Part shown: positions 33,920 to 40,960 of the stretch, piece by piece
How positions within the stretch are numbered: the first letter of the stretch is position 1
Layout of the letters: the number at the start of each line of letters is the position of its first letter
Source: Alloacidobacterium dinghuense
GTDB taxonomy: Bacteria > Acidobacteriota > Terriglobia > Terriglobales > Acidobacteriaceae
DNA: 64,000 nucleotides
NCBI RefSeq assembly: GCF_014274465.1
Contig: NZ_CP060394.1
Span: 3,038,001-3,102,000, forward strand
Direction: 5' to 3'
The notes under the pieces: model-generated
The model's input: the letters and a program-made list of their open reading frames with translations, nothing else
The model's database searches: none
Told to the model about the DNA's origin: nothing
Program-made: the position numbers and the translations under genes

Positions 33920-34744
33920 CTAAAACCACTGCTGCGCAAGTTGCGCGTACCATAGCACCGGCGCTGCCAGCAGCAGAGCGTCAATGCGATCCAAAACGCC
34001 TCCGTGACCGGGCAGCAATGTGCCTGAATCCTTCACGCCAGCACCACGCTTAATCGCCGACTCAATCAGATCGCCGACCTGAGCCGCCACATTCAACAGC
34101 ACAGCCAGCCCCAGCCAACGGAAGACAGATCCCGGATACGAGAGCCAGTCGAAACCGTGCCTCGCCAGAACATTGGCAAGAAAAACGAGCAGCAAAGTAA
34201 TCAGCAGACTCCCTAGAACCGAGCCGGCACTCCCCTCCCATGTCTTGTTCGGGCTGATCGAGGGAGCGAGCTTCCTGCGCCCAAAGGCACGCCCCACGTA
34301 AAGTGCGACGACATCTCCCGCCCACACCACAAAGAAAAGAAAGAGCAGCAGCGATGAACCGTTTTCCTCGGACCAGATCAATGGAATCGAGGTCAATGAA
34401 AGGCCGATATAAAGCAATCCAAAGACTGAGTAGGCGGTGTCAGGCAGCACGCGCGGTAAAGGGGAGTGAAAGGCGCACAAAATGAAGAGCGCGAACATGA
34501 CGCACCCAACCAGTGGCGCCAGATATTCGGGCCGCACGAGGACGCAGGTGAAGAGCGCGGCAATGCCGAACAAAACCGCTATGCGCGGAGTTTTCGCGCC
34601 TAATGCGTCAGCGAGCGCCAAAAACTCCCATACCGCCAAGGCCGCAATCACAGCAGTTGCGAGCGCAACCAGCCACGGCGAACCCTTGAAAACAAGCAGC
34701 AAAACAAGAGGAATCAAAACAACTGCAGTCAGAACACGTTTCAT
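33920..34744 (-). CDS. cdsA: phosphatidate cytidylyltransferase
   Basis: 274 residues from the ATG at 34744, making CDP-diacylglycerol from phosphatidate and CTP. It is a polytopic inner-membrane enzyme with the C-terminal family signature SAIKRGAGVKDSGTLLPGHG followed by GVLDRID. The SPNKTWEGSAGS loop (residues 190-205) is also typical. An in-frame extension up to 34813 lacks family character. It lies upstream of dinB-like, dxr and rseP on the minus strand, as part of the uppS-cdsA-dxr-rseP cluster that is interrupted here. Confidence 0.93.
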   Translation of the reverse strand: MKRVLTAVVLIPLVLLLVFKGSPWLVALATAVIAALAVWEFLALADALGAKTPRIAVLFGIAALFTCVLVRPEYLAPLVGCVMFALFILCAFHSPLPRVLPDTAYSVFGLLYIGLSLTSIPLIWSEENGSSLLLFLFFVVWAGDVVALYVGRAFGRRKLAPSISPNKTWEGSAGSVLGSLLITLLLVFLANVLARHGFDWLSYPGSVFRWLGLAVLLNVAAQVGDLIESAIKRGAGVKDSGTLLPGHGGVLDRIDALLLAAPVLWYAQLAQQWF

Positions 34745-34841
34745 CGTTCGTAGAGACCCTGTTGGGCAGGATACACGGTCATCACCACAAAGGGCGTCGT
34801 ATCGATCGTCCAAGGCGTCTAATCAGTCAGGAGAACGAGAA

Positions 34842-35774
34842 ATGATGAAGCTAAAAGCTGTGGCTGCAAGCGTGGTATTGAGCATGCTGACCTCGGTGCT
34901 GTCTGCAGTCGCGCAGCGGGGCGACACAGTCACCGCCCAGACAGTAGTGACTGCGCTTCCTAAAAGTGGCGAAGAGCCGCCCCTGCAACAGCAAAGCCTG
35001 AAGGTCTGGGCCGATGGCAAGGAAAGCTCGATCACCCAATGGCAGCCGTTTCGCGGAGACCGCGCCGGTTTGGAATTTGTCGTCCTCATTGATGGATCGG
35101 CTCGCTCAATCCTCGGACTACAACTGAACGACCTCGAAAAATTCATCCAGTCCTTGCCGCCTACGGCTCTGGTCGGTGTTGCATACATGGAGAACGGGCG
35201 CGCAGCCTTCGCACAGAACCTGACTGCCGACCACGCCCTCGCCGCTAAGGCCATTCACCTGACCAGCGGAGTTCCAGGATCCAACGCCAGTCCTTACTTC
35301 TGCCTCTCCGATCTCGCCAAGCACTGGCCTGTGCAGGATCCCAAAAACCGCCGCGAAGTGCTGATGGTGACCGACGGCGTCGACCGCTACAATCCACGCT
35401 ACGACCCGGATGACCCATACATGCAGGCCTCCATCACCGACTCGCAGAAGGCAGGACTGATCGTCTACTCGATCTTCTTCCGCGATACTGGACGCTTCGA
35501 TAATTCCTATTACGAGACCAATGCGGGGCAGAATCTGCTCTCGCAGGTCGCGCAGGCAACGGGAGGAAATCTTTACTATGAGGGACTGTCGAATCCGGTC
35601 AGTTTCCAGCCATTCCTGGCCGACCTCAGCAAGCGTCTTCAGAACCAGTACGAGCTCGGCTTCACCGCTCGAGCGAAACCGAAGCAGGACCTGGTCGAAC
35701 TCAAGGTGAAGACCGACGTATCGCACATGAGCATCGATGCCCCACAAAGAGTGCCAGTGGGACCAGCGCAGTAG
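34842..35774 (+). CDS. secreted VWFA-related protein (acidobacterial type)
   Basis: 310 residues from the ATG at 34842, preceded by CAGGAGAA. There is a signal peptide (VAASVVLSMLTSVLSAVAQ). A short beta domain (LKVWADGKESSITQWQPF) is followed by a von Willebrand A-like Rossmann domain: LEFVVLIDGSARSILGLQLN (degenerate MIDAS, D-G-S), LVGVAYMENGRAAFAQ, NRREVLMVTDGVDRYNPRYD and LVSIFFRD-like strands. The C-terminus has YELGFTARAKP. These proteins are common in Acidobacteriota with no known function. The gene lies on the opposite strand inside the uppS/cdsA cluster. Confidence 0.78.
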   Translation: MMKLKAVAASVVLSMLTSVLSAVAQRGDTVTAQTVVTALPKSGEEPPLQQQSLKVWADGKESSITQWQPFRGDRAGLEFVVLIDGSARSILGLQLNDLEKFIQSLPPTALVGVAYMENGRAAFAQNLTADHALAAKAIHLTSGVPGSNASPYFCLSDLAKHWPVQDPKNRREVLMVTDGVDRYNPRYDPDDPYMQASITDSQKAGLIVYSIFFRDTGRFDNSYYETNAGQNLLSQVAQATGGNLYYEGLSNPVSFQPFLADLSKRLQNQYELGFTARAKPKQDLVELKVKTDVSHMSIDAPQRVPVGPAQ

Positions 35775-35786
35775 AGTGAGTGGTCT

Positions 35787-36995
35787 TTAGCGGCTCAGCA
35801 GCGGCGCTTCCACATATTTCCAGGAAAGCGCCGCTGTCACCAGCGTCAAAACAAGCGCCGTGATCGCGGCCGTCCAGCCGGAGTAGCTTGCGCTTCCGAG
35901 AATCGCGCAGACGACCCAATACCAGGGAATGTGCGCCAGATAGATCATGTAGCTTCTCCTGCCCACCCACACCGCAACCCTCGAGCCTAGAACACGCGAC
36001 AGCAATCGAGGCTCGCTTCCGGACAGCACCAGGAAGGCGATCCCGCTGGCCACTGTGATCCCGATCAGCACCGTTCCGAATGCTGCGAAGAGAGCCGAAT
36101 CGCGAATTTCCCGCCCCATAACCGGGCGAATGCTATTGACTAGAAAAACCAGAGCGAGAAAAGAAGCCAGTCCCAGACCCCACAGAATCCGATCGCCCCG
36201 TTTCGCATCAAGCTGCGACGAGTCTTTTCTGAAGTAGAGCCAGAGAGCCAGCAGCGCGCCCATCGCCAGCAGATCAAAGCGGCAGAAGAATTCCGTGTAC
36301 CAGAAGCGTCCCTGGGCATGATTCAGCCAGCGGAGAACGAACCCGATGAGAAAGGCAGGAATGGTCGCGAAAATAATGCCGGCCCGTCCGAAGAGAAGCA
36401 CGATCGGCGCCCACAGAATGTAAAACCACTCTTCGACCGAAAGCGACCACATCGCGCACAAGGCATTCGTCATACTGTGCGGCTCTACTCCCGGAGTCAC
36501 CGTCTCAAGCGGCGCGGACTGAAACAAAGATGGAAAGTTGAAATGGCGCAGGCTGATGGCAGCCTGACGCAATATTTCCCCGGTGTGCACGAAAGACGGC
36601 AGAAAAGCTGCGTGCAGCAGAATCGTGCGCACATCCAGGCGCCTGAAGGCAAAAAAGAACAAGGCGCACGCGGCAACCGTCAGGAAATAGGGCGGAAAGA
36701 TACGTCGTACGCGACGAAGATAGAACTTCTTGTAAGCCCCTGAGGTCCCTCGCAGCGCAAGCAGGTTGGTCGTAATCAGATAGCCTGACAGAACGAAAAA
36801 TATCTCGACACCCACCCATCCGAATTCCGGCAGACCATGAAAGCTGCCCGCAAACGCTTGATAGTGGCAGCTGATCACGAGCGCAATCGCAATCGCGCGG
36901 ATTCCATCCAACTCAGGAATGCGCGACCGGAGGCTCGCTGTGGCTTGCTGCCCCTCAATCGACCGCTCTGCCGGAAGTGTCGCAACACTGCTCAC
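35787..36995 (-). CDS. acyltransferase 3 (OafA/YrhL-like) membrane protein
   Basis: 402 residues with about 10 membrane helices. It starts with the family motif IPELDGIRAIAIALVISCHY, followed by GWVGVEIFFVLSGYLITTNLL, which carries the conserved histidine and the R/K-X10-H type region of acyltransferase-3 proteins. YLRRVRRIFPPYFL is also typical. These enzymes move acyl groups from the cytoplasm to sugars, lipids or cell-wall glycans. The acceptor is unknown; an O-antigen or peptidoglycan sugar is possible. Confidence 0.88.
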   Translation of the reverse strand: MSSVATLPAERSIEGQQATASLRSRIPELDGIRAIAIALVISCHYQAFAGSFHGLPEFGWVGVEIFFVLSGYLITTNLLALRGTSGAYKKFYLRRVRRIFPPYFLTVAACALFFFAFRRLDVRTILLHAAFLPSFVHTGEILRQAAISLRHFNFPSLFQSAPLETVTPGVEPHSMTNALCAMWSLSVEEWFYILWAPIVLLFGRAGIIFATIPAFLIGFVLRWLNHAQGRFWYTEFFCRFDLLAMGALLALWLYFRKDSSQLDAKRGDRILWGLGLASFLALVFLVNSIRPVMGREIRDSALFAAFGTVLIGITVASGIAFLVLSGSEPRLLSRVLGSRVAVWVGRRSYMIYLAHIPWYWVVCAILGSASYSGWTAAITALVLTLVTAALSWKYVEAPLLSR

Positions 36996-37090
36996 TGCTC
37001 CATCATAGGAGCGCGAATCCGGATGGACACCATGCCTTTAGTTACGCCTGAAGGTACTCAGAAAAGGAATGACTTTCCCGCCATCGACTG

Positions 37091-37912
37091 CTAGCTATTG
37101 ACCAGCTGATTCGCCGGCAAGGAAGTCACATCATCGGATTCGCTGCCGTCAGAAAGTCCACCGTAGCGGCGCTCCCGACGCTGGAAGTCTTCGATCGCTT
37201 CGAGCATGTGCAGACCACGAAAATCAGGCCACAGCCGATTCGTAACGAAGATCTCCGTATAGGCAATCTGCCACAACAGGTAATTTGATATCCGCATTTC
37301 CCCCGAAGTGCGAATGAGCAGATCAGGATCGGGCATGTGTGCCGTATACAAATGCCGCTGAATATCCTGTTCCGTAATGTCATCCAGACGAATATGCTTT
37401 TGCTCAATCTCTGCGTACAACCGCTTGAAAGCATCCACCAGTTCTGAGCGAGCTCCATAATTGAGCGCCAGCGTCAGTGTGGTCCCCGTATTTTGTTGGG
37501 TAGCCTCCGCCGCCCACTGCATACGCTCCTGCACTTCATTCGGCAACTCATGCGTACGTCCGACGTAGTGAATGCGCACGTTGTTGTCGTTCATCCGCTG
37601 CACGTTGCTGGTCAGGTACGCACTCAACAGCCGCATCAGGAAGCTGACTTCCGTCTTAGGCCGTCGCAAATTGTTTTCCAGTGAAAAGGCGTAAAGGGTC
37701 AGCCAGGGTAGATCGATGCGCGATGCTGTCTCCACCACGAAATGTACCGCTTCCGCGCCCTGCTGGTGCCCGAGGAACCGCTTCAGACGGCGCTTTCCAG
37801 CCCAGCGTCCATTACCGTCCATGATGATGGCGACATGTTTTGGCAGGCGCTCCGGATCGAGTCGGCGGTAGATTGCCAGCTCTTCCGGCGGTAGTTCTTG
37901 AATCCGGCTCAA
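37091..37912 (-). CDS. uppS: undecaprenyl diphosphate synthase
   Basis: 273 residues; a cis-prenyltransferase that makes the C55 carrier lipid for peptidoglycan and O-antigen synthesis. It has HVAIIMDGNGRWAGKRRLKR with catalytic D32, the conserved LGHQQGAEAV, LTLYAFSLENNLRRPKTEV, IRHVGRT-like IRIHYVGRT, LTLALNYGARSELVDAFK and PDLLIRTSGEMRISNYLLWQ. The C-terminus is WPDFRGLHMLEAIEDFQRRERRYGG. Upstream on the minus strand is DUF3300; downstream is the acyltransferase gene. The order uppS-cdsA-dxr-rseP is broken by two inserted genes. Confidence 0.95.
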   Translation of the reverse strand: MSRIQELPPEELAIYRRLDPERLPKHVAIIMDGNGRWAGKRRLKRFLGHQQGAEAVHFVVETASRIDLPWLTLYAFSLENNLRRPKTEVSFLMRLLSAYLTSNVQRMNDNNVRIHYVGRTHELPNEVQERMQWAAEATQQNTGTTLTLALNYGARSELVDAFKRLYAEIEQKHIRLDDITEQDIQRHLYTAHMPDPDLLIRTSGEMRISNYLLWQIAYTEIFVTNRLWPDFRGLHMLEAIEDFQRRERRYGGLSDGSESDDVTSLPANQLVNS

Positions 37913-37943
37913 ATCAACCCTCTAATTCGACCCTAGCACACGG

Positions 37944-37974
37944 GCGTGACCATCGCAATCAGCAATGGTCACGC
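37944..37974. other. 10-base-pair perfect hairpin between the DUF3300 gene and uppS
   Basis: GCGTGACCAT (37944-37953) and ATGGTCACGC (37965-37974) flank an 11-base loop. It lies after the DUF3300 stop and before the uppS start, both minus strand. There is no T-run after the stem, so a factor-dependent terminator or an operator is possible. Confidence 0.4.
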
Positions 37975-38017
37975 GCCAGATTGTAGTGTGTCCGTGTGAA
38001 TTTTGTCTGAAGACCGC

Positions 38018-39478
38018 TCAGTGTCGATGGTCCCCTCCTCCGCCTCCATGCTCTGCATGTGACTCTCCATGCGGAGCAGGAGCTGAATGAGGAGCAGACA
38101 TCTGGCGCGGTGTTGGCTCGGGTCTGCTTGGCGCACTCGGCCTGCTGTAGTTCTGCGGAGCCGAGGGATGGTACTGCGGAGCGCCGGGATTCGGGCGATA
38201 CGTCTGTCCCGGCGTGGAGGTTGGCCGCTGAAGGTTGCCCGGTACGGCTGGCCGGCTGCCATTTACAAGTCCGTTAGTCGGCGCAGGCCGATTGAAGCCA
38301 GATTGAGCGTGGTTATACGTGGGCTGAGCACCCGGACGGTTGACGTTCCCCGGCCGATTCTCAAATCCATTCGGCGTAGGCCGCGCACCCGTCGCCACGC
38401 GATTTGCATATCCCGCATACGCTGGGCGGTTCACGAATGAGCCGCGCTGCCCCGCAAGCTGCACCGGAGGTCCTCCCGGGCGGCTCCAGCCACGATTGAT
38501 CACGGTCGTGCTGCGGGTAATGTAGGTAGTCCGATTGTAGACAATGGTGCGGTTGCTCCAGCCCATACCCCAGCTGTGCCATCCCCAGCCCCACGGAGCC
38601 CACGGGCGGACCGGAATGCCCCAACCGAAGCCAATGTGAAGCCCAAATCCGATTCCGACAAAAATTCCCGGCGGCGGTGCGTAGTAATAACCCGGAAATG
38701 CAACAATTGGGCCTCCATAGACCACCCATGGGTTGTACACCGGCACATAAACGACCTCAGGATTTGCAGGAGCAATGGCAACCTGATCGTCATAGGTCGT
38801 TACTTGCTGCTGCGGGGTCGATTCCAGCGTACCCGCTTGCTGCGCGCGCTGGCGCATCTGCTGTACCGCGGTCATCACATCCTGCGGCTGGTTGTAGTAG
38901 GCATTGCCTAAATCAGTGGTCCACTGCAGGTTGCGATCCATCTGCGATAGCACCGAAGGAAATGCCGTCAGCGCCTTCACGCTCGGGTCCCACTGCTGCG
39001 CATTTGCGGCCGCCGCGATCTGATCTGCCGGTGCATTTCCCTGCGCCTGTACCCAGCGGTCCGCCTCCACAACCTGCATCGGATAGGTCGATGCCGCAAG
39101 AATCTGAGCGACCAGAGCGTCAGGATAAAGTGCAATCGGCGCTACCAACTGATTCAGCTGATCAGCCGCAAGCGGTTGCCCCTGAGGAGCAGGTGCCTGC
39201 TGTGGAGGGTATTCGCCCTGTGGCTGTTGGGGATAGGAATTCGGAGCCGCCTGCTGATCCTGCGGCAATGGAGCACCATATTGCGGAGCCTGCTGCTGGT
39301 CCTGCGCGTCTGGCGGAGGCGGGGGGACATCCTGTGCAGACAGCTTCCCGCTGCCGGCGAAAAGCAGTCCAGTCATCAGAGTAACGGCCATCAAAGACCG
39401 CCAAGCAGCACCCTCGAAGAAACGTACGGGCGTCTTTGTCTGCGCCCAAATTTTGTACAACGCCGATCTGGGAATCAT
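38018..39478 (-). CDS. secreted DUF3300 protein, Pro/Gln/Tyr-rich
   Basis: 486 residues with an N-terminal signal region (LMAVTLMTGLLFAGSGKLSAQ). A Pro/Gln-rich stretch is followed by a DUF3300 domain (about 95-240) with QLNQLVAPIALYPDALVAQI, TYPMQVVEADRWVQ and WDPSVKALTAFPSVLSQM. A Gly/Trp/Tyr-rich region (GIFVGIGFGLHIGFGWG) comes next, then a long low-complexity C-terminus rich in Pro, Arg, Asn and Gly. It is probably an exported surface protein. The function of DUF3300 is unknown. Confidence 0.8.
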   Translation of the reverse strand: MIPRSALYKIWAQTKTPVRFFEGAAWRSLMAVTLMTGLLFAGSGKLSAQDVPPPPPDAQDQQQAPQYGAPLPQDQQAAPNSYPQQPQGEYPPQQAPAPQGQPLAADQLNQLVAPIALYPDALVAQILAASTYPMQVVEADRWVQAQGNAPADQIAAAANAQQWDPSVKALTAFPSVLSQMDRNLQWTTDLGNAYYNQPQDVMTAVQQMRQRAQQAGTLESTPQQQVTTYDDQVAIAPANPEVVYVPVYNPWVVYGGPIVAFPGYYYAPPPGIFVGIGFGLHIGFGWGIPVRPWAPWGWGWHSWGMGWSNRTIVYNRTTYITRSTTVINRGWSRPGGPPVQLAGQRGSFVNRPAYAGYANRVATGARPTPNGFENRPGNVNRPGAQPTYNHAQSGFNRPAPTNGLVNGSRPAVPGNLQRPTSTPGQTYRPNPGAPQYHPSAPQNYSRPSAPSRPEPTPRQMSAPHSAPAPHGESHAEHGGGGGDHRH

Positions 39479-39598
39479 CTTGTCTCACCTTACGACATCC
39501 CGCACGGGCCATGTCGTTTTACCTACAAGGTAAGAACACGATTCTTCGGCTGGAGTTTTCCTCAAAATGCAGACTGCAATGCGTAATGGATGAAGAAC

Positions 39599-40135
39599 TT
39601 AGGCCAACCGCCGCCGTCCCATTGCCATGTCGCGCACCTGGTTCAGGAAAATTGACCTCTGATACGCATCCATCCGGCTCACATACGGCGCAATTTCCTT
39701 CAAAAATGGATCGGCCAGAATTGCCGTTGCCTCTTCATGCTGACGGCTGCGCGCATCGCGAAGCAGATCGCAGATATCGATCTCAAGCGCTGTAGCGAGG
39801 CGTTGGAGCGAAGAAAGCGTCGGCACGGCCTTGCCATTCTCAATCTTCGAAATATAAGTGCGTGGCACCTGCATGCGTCCTGCGAGTTGCCGTTGGCTCA
39901 GCTTGCGTGAGCGACGGATATCGCGCACCGCCCGAGCGACATCAAGACCAGATCCTCCGGAAGTGGCCGGATTCGACTCCGTGACCAGCTGCGGAACGAG
40001 TGGTTCGGGCTCTTCAATTTCTAGAGGTTTGTGGCAGCGCCTGCAGAGTGAGTTCGATGTGCGGAATTGCACCAGACTGCAATGTTCGCAACGTAGAACC
40101 TCGCGTGCCTCAACGGTAGCTAGGGTTGTTGCCAT
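39599..40135 (-). CDS. XRE-type helix-turn-helix regulator with zinc ribbon
   Basis: 178 residues. A CXXC...CXXC zinc ribbon occupies residues 16-34 (CEHCSLVQFRTSNSLCRRC). It is followed by a Pro/Glu linker. An XRE DNA-binding domain covers about residues 65-125 (IRRSRKLSQRQLAGRMQVP, TYISKIENGKAVPTLSSLQR). The C-terminal 45 residues are helical and end in basic residues (MGRRRLA). Such ribbon plus XRE proteins regulate genes, but the target is unknown. It is divergent from the HD-domain gene, so it may regulate it or itself. Confidence 0.82.
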   Translation of the reverse strand: MATTLATVEAREVLRCEHCSLVQFRTSNSLCRRCHKPLEIEEPEPLVPQLVTESNPATSGGSGLDVARAVRDIRRSRKLSQRQLAGRMQVPRTYISKIENGKAVPTLSSLQRLATALEIDICDLLRDARSRQHEEATAILADPFLKEIAPYVSRMDAYQRSIFLNQVRDMAMGRRRLA

Positions 40136-40316
40136 AATCTGTTTTACGGAGGCCAGAGCAAGGCTTCCCGGTCGTCAAGCGCCGGCATTGTATGCCGGAA
40201 TCTTGCCAACCCTCGTATACGATGCAGGGAAGGTACCTTTGTTGTCAAGTGAAAACTGTGATTCTGACCTAAAAAACCCGAAGATAATAGGAAGAAAACC
40301 TAAAAAGGACGAATCT

Positions 40317-40943
40317 ATGTCGAACCAGAACAGTTACTCGCGCGAATGCGCTTGGTCTCTGCTGAATGAATACACGCAATCCCCCAGCCTGCTAAAGCAT
40401 GCGCTCGCAGTTGAGACATGTGTGCGCGCCTATGGTGAGCGCGAAGCCGATACGCAGGGTCTGACCAGCGAAGAACGCGATGTGTTCATTAATCTGTACT
40501 CCGTGACTGGGCTGCTGCACGACTTCGACTACGAGAAATACCCATCGCAGGAAGAGCATCCATTTGTCGGCAGCAAAATCCTCACGGAACGTGGCTGGCC
40601 AGAAGAAGTCCGCACCGCCATCCTCGGCCACGCTGAATATTCCGGCGTGCCACGTGTCACGCACCTCGACAAAACACTTTTCGCCTGCGACGAACTCGCC
40701 GGATTCCTCACCGCCTGCTCATTGGTCAAGCCCACCAAATCGATCCACGACGTAGAAGTGGCCGGCGTGAGAAAGAAGATGAAGGATAAGGCTTTTGCAA
40801 AAGGCGTCAATCGCAACGACATCATCAAAGGCGCTGAGGAACTTGGCGTCCCGCTCGACGATCACATCGCTTTCTGCATCGCTGCGATGCAGAAAGATGC
40901 CGATGCGCTTGGGCTGGAGAGAGTGACGCCGACTTCTTCATAA
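40317..40943 (+). CDS. HD-domain phosphohydrolase-like protein
   Basis: 208 residues from the ATG at 40317. The HD-superfamily pattern is visible in AVETCVRAYG and VTGLLHDFDYEKYPS (HD), then EEHPFVGSKIL, ILGHAEYSGV (H) and LFACDELAGFLTACS (D). Such proteins hydrolyse phosphates on nucleotides or related molecules. Close relatives are often annotated as HDIG-type hydrolases of unknown substrate. The C-terminus is helical. It is divergent from the XRE regulator and convergent with the GH31 gene. Confidence 0.82.
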   Translation: MSNQNSYSRECAWSLLNEYTQSPSLLKHALAVETCVRAYGEREADTQGLTSEERDVFINLYSVTGLLHDFDYEKYPSQEEHPFVGSKILTERGWPEEVRTAILGHAEYSGVPRVTHLDKTLFACDELAGFLTACSLVKPTKSIHDVEVAGVRKKMKDKAFAKGVNRNDIIKGAEELGVPLDDHIAFCIAAMQKDADALGLERVTPTSS

Positions 40944-40960
40944 AACAGTACGACGGGCTT

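Noticed and set aside
34482-34841. 120-residue N-terminal extension of the VWFA protein at 34842
   Set aside because: It overlaps cdsA on the other strand and lacks a signal, while a ribosome-binding site and signal peptide start at 34842.
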